56,776 bases of DNA, from positions 1 to 56,776 of the forward strand of contig JAKITO010000018.1 in the NCBI GenBank assembly GCA_021648025.1, given 5' to 3'. The notes under the pieces were generated by a model. That model saw only the letters and a program-made list of their open reading frames with translations, ran no database searches and was not told where the DNA came from. The position numbers and the translations under genes are program-made. The DNA is from Paracoccaceae bacterium (GTDB lineage Bacteria; Pseudomonadota; Alphaproteobacteria; Rhodobacterales; Rhodobacteraceae). Below are positions 34,204 to 44,296 of the stretch, piece after piece (within the stretch, counting starts at the first letter, position 1; each line of letters opens with the position of its first letter).

Positions 34204-35939
34204 CGGCTGTTCCAATCTCGGATGTGGGTGGCAATTTCATCCGCGCCGATCAGATAGGGGCCTTCGCGGTTGAACCGGCGGGTTCCGGCGGGCAGGTCGT
34301 AATGCGCGCGGATATGGCGGTGGAACTGGCCGGAATGGGTCTGTTCGACCACCAGCACCCGCGCCGCCCCCTTCAGGGCCTCGCCCAGGGCTTTGGTCGG
34401 AAACGGCGATATCTGGCGCAGGGAAACCAGCCTTACGGCGCAGCCCTCGCGCGACAGGGTCTGCATTGCTTCGCGCGCCGGGCCGGTCATCGACCCCCAG
34501 GTCAGGATCACCGTGTCGCCGGTGCCCTCGGTCAAACCCCAGTGGTCGCCAAAGTCAAAGCCATCGATCTTGGCCTCGCGCTTGTCCATCTGTTCCTTCT
34601 GGTCCGACTTTTTGCTTGAGGGGGTGCCGCGGATCGTATGGGTCAGCCCGTCGGCGGTATACTGCCCGCCGGTCTGGCCCGGAATGGCCATCGCCGATAT
34701 GCCGTCCGCCGTCAGCGCATAGCGGCTGTAATCCTGCCCTTCGACCGCTTCATAGGTCTTGCGCCGCGCCATAAAGGCCACATCTGCGGGCCGCTCGATC
34801 AGCACCCGCGCCTGGCCCAGCGACTGGTCCGACAGCACGATCACCGGGGTTTGCAGCGCTTCGGCCATATGCACCGCCCATTGGGTGGTGAACAGGCAGT
34901 CGGCCACGCTGAGCGGGGCGACCACCACGTGCGGTGCGTCGCCGTGAAAGCCGTAGACGGCCATGTTCAGGTCGGATTGTTCGGATTTGGTGGCGATGCC
35001 GGTCGATGGCCCGCAGCGCATCACATCGACCACCACGATCGGCACTTCGGCGGCAACCGCCAGCCCCAGGCTCTCCATCATCAGCGCCAGACCGGGGCCA
35101 GAGGTGGCGGTGATCGACGGGCAGCCGCCATAGGAGGCGCCGATGATCATGTTGATCGACGACAGTTCATCCTCGGCCTGCACCAGCGCGCCGCCAATCT
35201 CGGCCAGCGCCGGGGCCAGGTATTCCAGCACCTCGGTGGCCGGGGTGATCGGATAGGCGGCGGCAAAGCGCACCCCGGCGCGCAGCGCGCCAAGGCCCAC
35301 CGCCTCGTTGCCGGTGATCAGCCAGCGTTTGGCGGTTTTCGGGGGGGGCGTTTTCAGGGCATAGCTGCGCCCAAAGCCCGCCGCCTGGGCCATGCCCGCC
35401 TCGATGCAGGCCCGCCCCGAGGCCACAACCGTTTCGCCCTTGCTGGCCAGCCTGGTCTCGACAACCTGCATCAGCGGATCAATCGGCAGGCCGATCAGCC
35501 CGGCGACCAGGCCAATGGCGATCATGTTCTCGCGCCCGCCCGGGATGTCCTTGGCCAGCGCCTTCAGGGCGCAGTTTTCGACCATGGTCGTGGCATCGGT
35601 GATGGCACCGGGAACCGGTCCCGCGTCGGGATCGGCGATCACCAGGCCGCCCTTGGCCACCGGCATGTCACCGATGAAACGATCGGCGTTCTTCCAGTCG
35701 ATGGCCACCAGGATGTCGAAATCCTTGCTCATGCATTCCGCCGGTCCGGTGGACAGGCGCACCAGCGCCGCCGCCTCGCCGCCGCGTATCTGTGGCCCGA
35801 CCGAGCGCACCAGAACCCCGTACCAGCCGATTTTCCCCGCCGCCTCCTGGATGACCGACCCGGCAGTGATCGCCCCGGCGCCACCGCTGCCGACAATCGC
35901 AAATGAGACATTCTCAAGTGATGTGTCCAGAGGCGCCAT
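34200..35939 (-). CDS. korA: 2-oxoacid:ferredoxin oxidoreductase alpha subunit with fused gamma domain (KorA-like)
   Basis: A 579-residue protein. Residues about 1-190 are the gamma domain (FAIVGSGGAGAITAGSVIQE, GPQIRGGEAAALVRLST), followed by the alpha pyrimidine-binding domain (WLITGNEAVGLGALRAGVRF, AAAYPITPATEVLEYLAPAL, SITATSGPGLALMMESLGLA) and a transketolase-C-like end (VILTWGSMTGPAREAMQTLS). There is no ferredoxin domain; the external partner is presumably the fdx product at 43744. It is transcribed divergently from had, with an operator-like motif between. Confidence 0.88.
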   Translation of the reverse strand: MAPLDTSLENVSFAIVGSGGAGAITAGSVIQEAAGKIGWYGVLVRSVGPQIRGGEAAALVRLSTGPAECMSKDFDILVAIDWKNADRFIGDMPVAKGGLVIADPDAGPVPGAITDATTMVENCALKALAKDIPGGRENMIAIGLVAGLIGLPIDPLMQVVETRLASKGETVVASGRACIEAGMAQAAGFGRSYALKTPPPKTAKRWLITGNEAVGLGALRAGVRFAAAYPITPATEVLEYLAPALAEIGGALVQAEDELSSINMIIGASYGGCPSITATSGPGLALMMESLGLAVAAEVPIVVVDVMRCGPSTGIATKSEQSDLNMAVYGFHGDAPHVVVAPLSVADCLFTTQWAVHMAEALQTPVIVLSDQSLGQARVLIERPADVAFMARRKTYEAVEGQDYSRYALTADGISAMAIPGQTGGQYTADGLTHTIRGTPSSKKSDQKEQMDKREAKIDGFDFGDHWGLTEGTGDTVILTWGSMTGPAREAMQTLSREGCAVRLVSLRQISPFPTKALGEALKGAARVLVVEQTHSGQFHRHIRAHYDLPAGTRRFNREGPYLIGADEIATHIRDWNSR

Positions 35940-36018
35940 TTCTGTTCCGATCCGTTTCTGGCAGGGGCCGCATGGTACCCGGGGTGCTTGCCGGATTCCC
36001 CTATTGACGTGAAAGAAG

Positions 36019-36043
36019 TATTACAGTACCAATTTACGTAATA
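36019..36043 (+). promoter_or_regulatory. Putative operator, site 2 (kor/had divergent promoter)
   Basis: TATTACAGTACCAATTTAC followed by GTAATA: a perfect outer inverted repeat TATTAC-N13-GTAATA. It lies 54 bp before the had ATG and 80 bp from the korA start, so one bound protein could control both directions. A -35-like TTGACG is at 36004-36009. Confidence 0.7.
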
Positions 36044-36096
36044 GAGATTGCGCGCCCTGTCAATAACGCTGTTGCGCCAATCTGTTGGAGGGAAAC

Positions 36097-37173
36097 ATGG
36101 CACGACGCTGGAGGATGGTTTCAGGTGCAGAGCCGCTGAAGCTGGAACAGTTCGAACCGGGCGATCCGGGGTCGGGCGAGGTGCTGGTTGAAATCGCCGG
36201 TTGCGGCGTGTGCCACACCGATCTTGGTTATTATTATGACGGCGTGCGCACCAACCAGCCGCTGCCGCTGACCCTGGGCCACGAGATCAGCGGCACGGTT
36301 GTCGCCACCGGCGATGGGGCGGGTGACTGGATGGGCCGGACCGTCATCATCCCCGCCGTGATGCCCTGCGGCGAATGCGACGCCTGCAAACGCGGCAAGG
36401 GCACGATCTGCCGGACGCAGAAGATGCCCGGCAACGATATCGAAGGCGGCTTTGCGTCGCACATCACGGTGCCCGCGCGCGGATTGTGCCCGGTGGATGT
36501 GGACCGGTTGAAGGCGGTCGGGCTGGAGCTGGCCGATGTGTCGGTCGTGGCCGATGCGCTGACCACGCCCTATCAGGCGGCTTTGCAGGCCGGGGTCGGT
36601 CCCGGCGATCTGGTGGTGGTCAACGGGGTCGGCGGGGTCGGCGGCTATGCCGTTCAGGTGGCTGCGGCCATGGGGGCCACGGTGGTGGCCATTGATGTGG
36701 TGCCGCAAAAGCTGGCCGCGCTGGACGGATACGGCGCGGCGCTGACGCTGGATGCGCGCGATTTTGATCCGCGCGCGCTGAAAAAGGAAATCATCGGTTT
36801 TGCCAAACGGAACGGGTTGCGCACCACCGAATGGATCATCATGGAATGTTCCGGCACCGCCGCCGGTCAACTGGCCGCGTTCGGCCTGCTGAATCACGGG
36901 GCCACCATGTGCGTGGTCGGGTTCACCATGGACAAGCTCGAGGTGCGCCTGTCCAACCTGATGGCCTATCACGCCCGCCTTCTGGGCAACTGGGGCTGTC
37001 CGCCCGAACTGTATCCCGGCGCGCTGGAACTGGTGCTGAATGGCAAGGTCAAGCTGAGGCCGTTTGTCGAACATCACCCGCTGGATCACATCAACGACGT
37101 TTTCAAGGCCGTGCATGACGGCAAGTTCACCCGCCGCGCTATATTGGTGCCCGGCACCAGCCCGACTTCCTGA
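36097..37173 (+). CDS. had: 6-hydroxycyclohex-1-ene-1-carbonyl-CoA dehydrogenase
   Basis: A 358-residue zinc-type medium-chain dehydrogenase. The catalytic zinc region is [20 protein letters not shown] with LGHEISG. The structural zinc set is [15 protein letters not shown]. The NAD-binding loop is [20 protein letters not shown]. In the Thauera-type lower benzoyl-CoA pathway Had oxidises the hydroxyl produced by dienoyl-CoA hydratase to 6-oxocyclohex-1-ene-1-carbonyl-CoA. The ATG at 36097 has GGAGGG six bases upstream. First gene of had-oah-dch-bcrCBAD-fdx. Confidence 0.9.
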   Translation: MARRWRMVSGAEPLKLEQFEPGDPGSGEVLVEIAGCGVCHTDLGYYYDGVRTNQPLPLTLGHEISGTVVATGDGAGDWMGRTVIIPAVMPCGECDACKRGKGTICRTQKMPGNDIEGGFASHITVPARGLCPVDVDRLKAVGLELADVSVVADALTTPYQAALQAGVGPGDLVVVNGVGGVGGYAVQVAAAMGATVVAIDVVPQKLAALDGYGAALTLDARDFDPRALKKEIIGFAKRNGLRTTEWIIMECSGTAAGQLAAFGLLNHGATMCVVGFTMDKLEVRLSNLMAYHARLLGNWGCPPELYPGALELVLNGKVKLRPFVEHHPLDHINDVFKAVHDGKFTRRAILVPGTSPTS

Positions 37174-37183
37174 GGAGAGACCC

Positions 37184-38314
37184 ATGACCACCGCATTTGA
37201 ATTCCTGCCCCATGATCTGGTTGCCGACAAGGTGCGCGAGGCGATCACCGATCAGGTATTGTTCGAAAAGCGCCCGGCGCTCCACCCCGACGGATCGGTT
37301 GCCGAGGGGCTGTATAACGCATGGATAACGCTGAATAATCCGACGCAGTACAATTCCTATACCACCGATATGGTGAAATCGATCATCCTGTCGTTCCGCG
37401 CCGCATCCAACATGCGCGACGTGGTGGCGGTGGTGTTCACGGCGGCGGGCGACAAGGCGTTCTGCACCGGCGGCAACACCAAGGAATACGCCGAATATTA
37501 CGCGGGCCGACCGCATGAATACCGCCAGTACATGCGCCTGTTCAACGACATGGTTTCGGCCATCCTGACCTGTGACAAGCCGGTGATCTGCCGGGTCAAC
37601 GGCATGCGCATCGGTGGCGGCCAGGAAATCGGCATGGCCTGCGATTTTTCCGTGGCCCAGGACATGGCGCGGTTCGGTCAGGCCGGGCCAAAGCACGGCA
37701 GCGCGGCCATCGGCGGTTCGACCGATTTCCTGCCGGTCATGATCGGTTGTGAAATGGCGATGAATTCCGGCATCCTGTGCGAAAGTTTCACCGCGCAAAA
37801 GGCCATGCGGCTGGGCATGCTGACCGACATCGTGCCGGGGCTGAAGGTGGATGGCGAATATATCGCCAACCCGATGGTGATCACCGAAATGAAGACCGAT
37901 TATATGGGCCGCATCCTGCACGGGGACCTGAAGACCGGCAATGATCTGGCCGCCGGCAAGGCGCTGATGAAAACTGGCGTGATGGACCTGAGCGCGCTGG
38001 ATGCCAAGGTCGAGGAACTGTGCACCAAGCTGATGCTGACCTTCCCCGATTGCACCACCAAATCGGTCGAGGAACTGCGCAAACCCAAGCTGAACGCCTG
38101 GAACGCCAACAAGGAAAACTCGCGCGCCTGGCTTTCCCTGAACATGATGACCGAGGCCAATACCGGTTTCCGCGCCTTCAACGAGGGCAACCGCGAGGTG
38201 GGCCGCGAGGTCGATTTCGCAAGCATGCGGCGTGAACTGGCCGAAGGTGCGTGCTGGACGCAGGAATATATCGACAGCCTGATGCCCGGTGCCCGTGGAG
38301 GTGCGCGTAAATGA
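37184..38314 (+). CDS. oah: 6-oxocyclohex-1-ene-1-carbonyl-CoA hydrolase (ring opening)
   Basis: A 376-residue crotonase-fold enzyme, longer than ordinary enoyl-CoA hydratases, as expected for Oah. It adds water twice and cleaves the ring to 3-hydroxypimelyl-CoA. WITLNNPTQYNSYTTDMVKS, KAFCTGGNTKEYAEYY (oxyanion-hole loop) and NGMRIGGGQEIGMACDFSVA are visible. The start follows TGAGGAGAGACCC, 10 bp after had. It overlaps dch by ATGA. Confidence 0.9.
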   Translation: MTTAFEFLPHDLVADKVREAITDQVLFEKRPALHPDGSVAEGLYNAWITLNNPTQYNSYTTDMVKSIILSFRAASNMRDVVAVVFTAAGDKAFCTGGNTKEYAEYYAGRPHEYRQYMRLFNDMVSAILTCDKPVICRVNGMRIGGGQEIGMACDFSVAQDMARFGQAGPKHGSAAIGGSTDFLPVMIGCEMAMNSGILCESFTAQKAMRLGMLTDIVPGLKVDGEYIANPMVITEMKTDYMGRILHGDLKTGNDLAAGKALMKTGVMDLSALDAKVEELCTKLMLTFPDCTTKSVEELRKPKLNAWNANKENSRAWLSLNMMTEANTGFRAFNEGNREVGREVDFASMRRELAEGACWTQEYIDSLMPGARGGARK

Positions 38315-39078
38315 GCACCTGCCTTGGCATAAATCTGGCAACGGAGGGCGCGCTGCTGCGCCTGACCCTGAACCGGCCCAAGGCAAACATTGTCGACGCC
38401 GAGATGATTGCGGCACTGGATGGTGCATTGGCGGATCATCACGGCAATCGCGACCTTAAGGCCGTGTTGCTGACCGCCGAAGGCCCGCATTTCAGCTTTG
38501 GCGCGAGCGTGGAGGAACATCTGCCCGAAAGCTGCGCGGCAATGCTGAAAGCCCTGCACGCGCTGGTGCGGACCATGCTGGAATATCCGGTGCCGATCCT
38601 TGTGGCGATCCGTGGCCAGTGCCTTGGCGGCGGGCTTGAGGTGGCAATGGCCGGGCATCACCTGATCTGCGCGCCCGATGCCGCCCTTGGCCAGCCGGAA
38701 ATGATGCTGGGGGTGTTTGCGCCCGCGGCCTCGTGCCTGATGCCTGACCGCGTCGGCCAGTCGCGCGCCGAGGATCTGTTGTGGTCCGGGCGCTCGGTTT
38801 CGGGCACCGAGGCCGGGCAGATCGGGCTGGTGGATGCGGTGTCGGACGACCCCGAAGGCGCGGCGCTGGCCTATTTCGACACGCATCTGGCCCCCAAAAG
38901 CGCCAGTTCCCTGCGTCTGGCCGTGCGCGCCGCGCGCGCCGGGTTCAGCCGACGGATGATTGCCCGCCTCCAAGAGGTCGAAGACCTCTACCTGAACGAC
39001 CTGATGTCAACCCGCGACGCGGTTGAAGGCCTTGAGGCCTTTATCGCCAAGCGCCCGGCCAAGTGGGAAAACCAATGA
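38311..39078 (+). CDS. dch: Cyclohexa-1,5-diene-1-carbonyl-CoA hydratase
   Basis: A 255-residue crotonase-family hydratase acting directly on the benzoyl-CoA reductase product. LTLNRPKANIVDAEMIAALD is the family start, PHFSFGASVEEHLPESCAAM the oxyanion region and AIRGQCLGGGLEVAMAGHHL the second oxyanion glycine region. It is coupled to oah and bcrC by ATGA overlaps at both ends. Confidence 0.9.
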   Translation: MSTCLGINLATEGALLRLTLNRPKANIVDAEMIAALDGALADHHGNRDLKAVLLTAEGPHFSFGASVEEHLPESCAAMLKALHALVRTMLEYPVPILVAIRGQCLGGGLEVAMAGHHLICAPDAALGQPEMMLGVFAPAASCLMPDRVGQSRAEDLLWSGRSVSGTEAGQIGLVDAVSDDPEGAALAYFDTHLAPKSASSLRLAVRAARAGFSRRMIARLQEVEDLYLNDLMSTRDAVEGLEAFIAKRPAKWENQ

Positions 39079-40250
39079 CCCAACCAACCACCTCTGAAAT
39101 TATTGCCCGCTGCGAAGAGCTGTACCAAGACCTGAATTTCACCGCCGCGCGGGTCTGGAAAGAGGCCAAGCCGGGCCGCAAGGTGATCGGCTATCTGCCG
39201 GTCTATGTCCCGCGTGAACTGATCCATGCGGCCGGAATGCTGCCACTGGGCATCATGGGCGGGGGCGATAACCTTGAGGTAATCCATGGCGACGCCTACT
39301 ATCAGAGTTATATCTGCCGCATCCCGCGTTCGACCATCGAGTTAGGCGTGTCGGGGCGGCTGGATTTTGTCGACGGCATGTTGTTTCCGTCGATCTGTGA
39401 CGTGATCCGCAACCTTTCCGGCATGTGGAAGATGCTGTTTCCCGAGGTTTACGCCAAGTATTTTGACGTGCCTCAGACCTATAAGGATGAGATCGGCGGC
39501 ACCTTCTATATCGGCGAGATGCGCGAATTTCTGAGCGACCTGGAAAAGATCGCCGGGCGCAAGATAACGGACGAGCAGATCAACACCTCGATCAGGGTCT
39601 ACAATGAAAACCGCCGTCTGGTGAACGAACTTTACGCCCTGCGCGCTGCCGTTCCGTGGCAGGCCCCGGCGTCCGAAGCCTATCTTGTGATCCGTGCCGG
39701 TCTGTTGCTGCCGGTCGAGGAACACAGCCGTCTGCTGCGTCAGTATATCGACGCGGCCAAGGTCGAAGAACGCCCGATCAAGGACAATTGCAAGGTCGTC
39801 GTGACGGGCATGTTCTGCGAACAGCCCCCCCTTAACCTGATAAAATCACTGGAATTGTCAGGCTGCTATGTGGTGGATGACGATTTCATGCTGGTTTCGC
39901 GCTGGCTGATCGGTGATGTGCCCGAAAGTGGCGATCCGGTTTACAACCTGTCTCAGGCCTTTTTGCACCGCTCTATGTCTACGGCGGCCAAATATGAGCC
40001 GAACCTTGAAGAAAAGGGCCAGTTTCTGGTGCGCGCGGTGCGCGATACCGGGGCAGAAGGTGTCATCTTTGCCTCGACCAGTTTCTGTGACCCGGCATTG
40101 CTGGACCGGCCCATGCTGCAAAACGTTCTGAAAGCGGCTGATATTCCATTCATCGCTTTTAAATATGCCGAAAACTCTGGCCAGATGCAGCCCATTCGCG
40201 AACAGGCCGGAACCTTTGTTGATTCAATCAAACTGTGGAGCGTCGCATGA
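39075..40250 (+). CDS. bcrC: Benzoyl-CoA reductase subunit C (gamma)
   Basis: A 391-residue HgdB-like subunit. With BcrB it forms the ring-reducing module of ATP-dependent benzoyl-CoA reductase, which yields cyclohexa-1,5-diene-1-carbonyl-CoA. KVIGYLPVYVPRELIHAAGM, ICRIPRSTIELGVSGRLDFV and VSRWLIGDVPESGDPVYNLS are family segments; conserved cysteines occur in SYICRI, TGMFCEQ and TSFCDPALL. The ATG at 39075 overlaps the dch stop. Its gene order C-B-A-D is the Thauera type. Confidence 0.94.
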   Translation: MTQPTTSEIIARCEELYQDLNFTAARVWKEAKPGRKVIGYLPVYVPRELIHAAGMLPLGIMGGGDNLEVIHGDAYYQSYICRIPRSTIELGVSGRLDFVDGMLFPSICDVIRNLSGMWKMLFPEVYAKYFDVPQTYKDEIGGTFYIGEMREFLSDLEKIAGRKITDEQINTSIRVYNENRRLVNELYALRAAVPWQAPASEAYLVIRAGLLLPVEEHSRLLRQYIDAAKVEERPIKDNCKVVVTGMFCEQPPLNLIKSLELSGCYVVDDDFMLVSRWLIGDVPESGDPVYNLSQAFLHRSMSTAAKYEPNLEEKGQFLVRAVRDTGAEGVIFASTSFCDPALLDRPMLQNVLKAADIPFIAFKYAENSGQMQPIREQAGTFVDSIKLWSVA

Positions 40251-41554
40251 GACCGTCTATTGTCAAGGCCCAGCCCGCCGACGTCCTCAAGGACGCCTCG
40301 ATGATCAAACAGAAAGAGATGATGGCGAACCATTACAATCGCCTCACCTCTGCGCATGAAACCGGGGCCAAGGTGGCCTCGACCTTTGTGCCGGGCAATC
40401 TGAACGAGCTGATCATGTGTTTCGATCTGGTCAACAACCTGCCCGAGGTCAACGCCATCCAGTCCGGGCTGCGCAAGCAGTCGGGCGCCTATATCATGGA
40501 GGCCGAACGCGCCGGGCATTCCGAGGATGTGTGTACCTACGTCAAATCCGACATCGGCATGATGATGAAGGGCAACATCGGGCCCAATGGCAAAAAGCTG
40601 CCCGACCCGGATGTGCTGCTGCTGTCCTACACCGGCTGTTTCACCTTCCTGAAATGGTTCGAGCTGCTGCGCGAGCAGTATAAATGCCCGACCATCTTTC
40701 TTCAGACGCCCTACATGGCCGACGGCAAGGTCACGCCGAACATGATCCAGTACATGGTCAAGCAGTTGAAAGAGGATGTGATCCCGACGCTTGAGAAGGT
40801 GTCGGGGGTGAAGTTCGACATTGATCGTCTGCGCGAATATCTGGCCAAGTCGGCCAAGGCCGAAGATGATTTGGTTTACATCCTGCAAAGCGGCAAGAAC
40901 AAGCCATCGCCGATTGATGCCTATTTCGGCGGCATCTACTATATCGGGCCGATCTTCGGCGCGTTTCGCGGCACGGATGATGCCATCGACTATTACCGCT
41001 TTCTGCGCGAAGAGGTGGACCAGCGCATCGCCGCAGGCCTGGGACCGGTCACGCCGGACGGGCCGATGGGCGAGGAAAAATACCGCCTGGTGGTCGAAGG
41101 CCCGCCCAACTACACCCATTTCCGCCAGTTCTGGAAGATGTTCTATGACGAGGGCGCGATCGTCGTGGCCTCAAGCTATACCAAGGTTGGGGGCACCTAT
41201 GACTACGGGTTCCGCCATGACCCGGACCGTCCGCTGGAGACGCTCGCCGAATATTGTCTGGGGGTCTACACCAACCGATCCCTGCCCATGCGCATCGACA
41301 TGCTGTGCGACTATATCAACGAATACGAGGCCGACGGGCTGCTGATCAACTCGATCAAATCCTGCAATTCATTCTCGGCGGGTCAGTTGCTGATCATGCG
41401 CGAGGTGGAAAAGCGCACCGGCAAACCGGCGGCCTTCATCGAGACCGATCTGGTGGACCCGCGCTATTTCTCGGCCGCCAACGTCAAGAACCGGCTGGAA
41501 AGCTATTTCCAGATGATCGAACAGAAACGCAGCAGCGCGGGGGCGGCGGCATGA
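40247..41554 (+). CDS. bcrB: Benzoyl-CoA reductase subunit B (beta)
   Basis: A 435-residue HgdB-like partner of BcrC in the catalytic module. [60 protein letters not shown] and [20 protein letters not shown] are characteristic and hold the cluster-binding cysteines. The start overlaps the bcrC stop (ATGA) and the end overlaps bcrA. Confidence 0.94.
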   Translation: MRPSIVKAQPADVLKDASMIKQKEMMANHYNRLTSAHETGAKVASTFVPGNLNELIMCFDLVNNLPEVNAIQSGLRKQSGAYIMEAERAGHSEDVCTYVKSDIGMMMKGNIGPNGKKLPDPDVLLLSYTGCFTFLKWFELLREQYKCPTIFLQTPYMADGKVTPNMIQYMVKQLKEDVIPTLEKVSGVKFDIDRLREYLAKSAKAEDDLVYILQSGKNKPSPIDAYFGGIYYIGPIFGAFRGTDDAIDYYRFLREEVDQRIAAGLGPVTPDGPMGEEKYRLVVEGPPNYTHFRQFWKMFYDEGAIVVASSYTKVGGTYDYGFRHDPDRPLETLAEYCLGVYTNRSLPMRIDMLCDYINEYEADGLLINSIKSCNSFSAGQLLIMREVEKRTGKPAAFIETDLVDPRYFSAANVKNRLESYFQMIEQKRSSAGAAA

Positions 41555-42876
41555 AAACTTTTGTCGGGATTGATCTGGGATCGACCACCACCAAGGCGGT
41601 GCTGATGGATGAAGACGAAAACATCCTGGGGCGTGGCATCACCAATTCGCGGTCCAACTATGACACCGCCTGCCGGGTGGCCCAGCAAGAGGCCGCCGTG
41701 GACGCGCGGTTCACCCTGTTCAGGCGCGAATTCGGCGCCGAGGATGGCAGCGCGAAAGAAGTCCAGGAATTCCTTGCTGGTCTGGAACGCGCTTTCCGGT
41801 TGGAACAGTTCCTTGAACAGCTCGACGATCTGGAGGAAACCTGCATCCGTCAAGTGCGCGGAGAGCGGTTCGAGAAAAACGCCGATGGCGTAAAGGCGGC
41901 TCTGGGCGAGGTGTTCAGCCGCCTGCGCACCGAGGCTCCGGCGATGTTCGCCCCCGGCGCTTCGCGCAAATCCGATTTTTTCCGCGACATAGCCGGATCG
42001 CGTTACCTGAACCTTGCCGAAGACGTGGCACGCGAGGCGGGTCTGCCTTACGATTTGCTGCTGAATGTCTATGACAAGTCGATCATCGCGGTGGAAAACC
42101 GCCCCCCCAAGGGCGAGCTGAGCGATAAATTTCACCGCGCTCTGGAGCGTGTGACCGAACAGGGCATCGGTCTGGATGGCGAGATGGAAAAGCCGGTCAA
42201 ACGGGCGCTGGGTATCGAACTGGAGGAAACCTATCTGGTCGGCACCGGCTATGGCCGCGTGACCCTGCCGTTTTCCAAGGAACATATCCGCAGCGAAATC
42301 CTTTGCCACGGGCTGGGTGCGCATATGATGTACCCCGAAACCCGCACCGTGCTGGACATTGGCGGGCAGGATACCAAAGGCATTCAGGTGGATGCGCAGG
42401 GCATTGTCGAAAATTTCCAGATGAACGACCGCTGCGCCGCCGGATGCGGGCGCTATCTGGGCTATATCGCCGATGAGATGAACATGGGCCTGCACGAATT
42501 GGGACCGATGGCGATGAAATCGGAAAAACCGGCGCGGATCAATTCGACCTGTACGGTGTTTGCCGGGGCCGAGTTGCGCGACCGTCTGGCGCTGGGTGAA
42601 AAGCGCGAAGATATTCTGGCGGGGCTGCACCGGGCGATCATCCTGCGGGCGATCTCGATCATTTCAAGATCGGGCGGGGTGAGCGATCAGTTCACATTCA
42701 CCGGCGGCGTGGCCAAGAACGAGGCGGCGGTGCGCGAGCTTAAGAAGCTGGTGTTGGAAAACTACGGCGAAGTGACGATCAACATCGACCCGGATTCGAT
42801 CTATACCGGGGCGCTGGGCGGGGCCGAATTTGCCCGCCGCGCAGCATTTGGACGCATGGAAGGAGTGGACGCATGA
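41551..42876 (+). CDS. bcrA: Benzoyl-CoA reductase subunit A (alpha, ATPase)
   Basis: A 441-residue ASKHA-fold ATPase. [20 protein letters not shown] is the phosphate-1 motif, [20 protein letters not shown] the phosphate-2 region, and [20 protein letters not shown] holds the cysteine(s) for the [4Fe-4S] cluster shared with BcrD. It couples ATP hydrolysis to electron transfer into BcrBC. The segment of about 200 residues between the two phosphate motifs is typical of BcrA. The true start is the ATG at 41551; the same frame is open upstream inside bcrB only by chance. Confidence 0.94.
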   Translation: MKTFVGIDLGSTTTKAVLMDEDENILGRGITNSRSNYDTACRVAQQEAAVDARFTLFRREFGAEDGSAKEVQEFLAGLERAFRLEQFLEQLDDLEETCIRQVRGERFEKNADGVKAALGEVFSRLRTEAPAMFAPGASRKSDFFRDIAGSRYLNLAEDVAREAGLPYDLLLNVYDKSIIAVENRPPKGELSDKFHRALERVTEQGIGLDGEMEKPVKRALGIELEETYLVGTGYGRVTLPFSKEHIRSEILCHGLGAHMMYPETRTVLDIGGQDTKGIQVDAQGIVENFQMNDRCAAGCGRYLGYIADEMNMGLHELGPMAMKSEKPARINSTCTVFAGAELRDRLALGEKREDILAGLHRAIILRAISIISRSGGVSDQFTFTGGVAKNEAAVRELKKLVLENYGEVTINIDPDSIYTGALGGAEFARRAAFGRMEGVDA

Positions 42877-43718
42877 CCCTGACGGCAGGAATTGACGTAG
42901 GCACGGGCGCGGTCAAGGCGGTGATTTTCCGGGTCGAGGACGGCAAGGAAGAATGGCTGTCACGCAGCACGCTGCGCATCCGCCAGCGCGACCCGATGCA
43001 ATTGTCGCGCGAGGCGTTCGAACAGACGCTTGAGGACGCGGGCGTGGCCGAAAGCGATCTGGATTATGTCGCCACCACCGGCGAGGGCGAGGCGATCCCG
43101 TTTCACACCGGGCATTTCTATTCGATGACCAGCCACGCGCGCGGCGCGCGCCATCTGGACCCGAAAACGGTTGCCATCCTGGATTGCGGCGCGCTGCACG
43201 GGCGCGCCATGATCACCGACGAACGTGGCAAGGTGACGAATTACAAGATGACCAGCCAATGCGCCTCTGGCTCGGGCCAGTTTCTGGAAAACATCGCCCG
43301 TTATCTGGGCATCGCGCAGGAAGAGATCGGGCCGCTATCGCTACAGGCCGATGACCCGGAGGAGGTCAGTTCGATCTGCGCCGTGCTGGCCGAAACGGAC
43401 GTGATCAACATGGTGTCGCGCGGCATCACTTCGCCCAACATCCTCAAGGGTATCCACCTGTCGATGGCGTCGCGTCTGGCGCGTTTGCTGAAATCCATCG
43501 GTGTCAAGAACGACCTGATCATGATGACCGGCGGGCTGGCGCAGGACGAAGGGCTGTGCCAGGCGATGCGCGAACAATTGGCCAAGATGCGCGGCGTCGA
43601 GGCCGAGGTTAAAAACCACCCCGATTCGATCTATGCCGGGGCCGTTGGCGCCGCCCTTTGGGGGGCGTTCCGGTCGGACAAGCTGAAATCATCCGGGGTG
43701 ATGCTGAAAGCGTCCTGA
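42873..43718 (+). CDS. bcrD: Benzoyl-CoA reductase subunit D (delta, ATPase)
   Basis: A 281-residue ASKHA ATPase paired with Bcr[21 protein letters not shown] is the phosphate-1 motif, [20 protein letters not shown] carries the bridging-cluster cysteine, [20 protein letters not shown] a second conserved Cys, and [16 protein letters not shown] the adenosine motif. It overlaps bcrA by ATGA, ending the tightly coupled bcr block. Confidence 0.94.
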   Translation: MTLTAGIDVGTGAVKAVIFRVEDGKEEWLSRSTLRIRQRDPMQLSREAFEQTLEDAGVAESDLDYVATTGEGEAIPFHTGHFYSMTSHARGARHLDPKTVAILDCGALHGRAMITDERGKVTNYKMTSQCASGSGQFLENIARYLGIAQEEIGPLSLQADDPEEVSSICAVLAETDVINMVSRGITSPNILKGIHLSMASRLARLLKSIGVKNDLIMMTGGLAQDEGLCQAMREQLAKMRGVEAEVKNHPDSIYAGAVGAALWGAFRSDKLKSSGVMLKAS

Positions 43719-43743
43719 ACCCTGAAAAACAAGGAGAATACAG

Positions 43744-43986
43744 ATGGCACTGATGATCATCGACCCCTGCACCGCGTGCGATGCCTGCGAACCGGTCTGC
43801 CCGAACGAGGCGATCAAGGAGGGCGACCCGTTTTACATCATCGACCCGATGAAATGCACCGAATGTGTCGGCGAAGAGGACGAACCGCAATGCAAGCTGG
43901 TCTGTCCCGAGGCCTGCATCGTCGACAACCCCGACTGGGTCGAGAGCGAAGAGGAATTGCTGGCCAAGCACGAATCCTTGCAATGA
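43744..43986 (+). CDS. fdx: 2[4Fe-4S] ferredoxin, electron donor to benzoyl-CoA reductase
   Basis: An 80-residue ferredoxin with CTACDACEPVCPNEAI for one cluster and CTECVGEEDEPQCKLVCPEA for the other; the insert between the second and third Cys of the latter and an acidic helical tail (ESEEELLAKHE) are typical of the Thauera/Chromatium-type low-potential ferredoxins. It should carry electrons from KorAB to BcrAD. AAGGAG precedes the ATG, 25 bp after bcrD. Confidence 0.93.
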   Translation: MALMIIDPCTACDACEPVCPNEAIKEGDPFYIIDPMKCTECVGEEDEPQCKLVCPEACIVDNPDWVESEEELLAKHESLQ

Positions 43987-44296
43987 TAAGACCACTTGGG
44001 AAAAGCGTCCGCAGTTGTTTGGGGTCGTCGGTTTTCTGCGGTGCCTGAATGCCGAACGGGTCCGCTATGCTAACGAAGCGCCAGTTCGAAAAGTTTACAC
44101 CAATGATGGCTACCGGGCCCATTATCGGTCGTTCGTGGCCATTGAGGCGAAGTGCCGGTTTGAACCCTTCTGCGACGATTAGTTTGTGAATATTAGACCC
44201 TTTACAGATAGATGAAATATTCACATCATTGAAAACGACGTCATTTCGAAGCTGATCGGCAGGATTGGGATACTCATGGGCAGAGCCTAAGAGCTA
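43987..44296. other. Gene-free stretch between fdx and the HEPN gene
   Basis: About 310 bp with lower GC than the bcr genes. I see no convincing gene, RNA, operator-motif copy or terminator. The end of the ferredoxin gene is followed directly by sequence of different composition, which suggests the HEPN gene arrived separately. Confidence 0.5.

Noticed and set aside
34638..35906. 422-codon open frame on the plus strand
   Set aside because: Antisense to korA, with His/Gly/Arg-rich shadow composition.
41254..41550. N-terminal extension of bcrA
   Set aside because: The frame is open through bcrB by chance; the family start [13 protein letters not shown] at 41551 overlaps the bcrB stop by ATGA, the cluster's usual coupling.
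43865..44182. 105-codon frame after the ferredoxin
   Set aside because: It starts inside fdx in another frame and the product resembles nothing known; there is no ribosome site or independent start.
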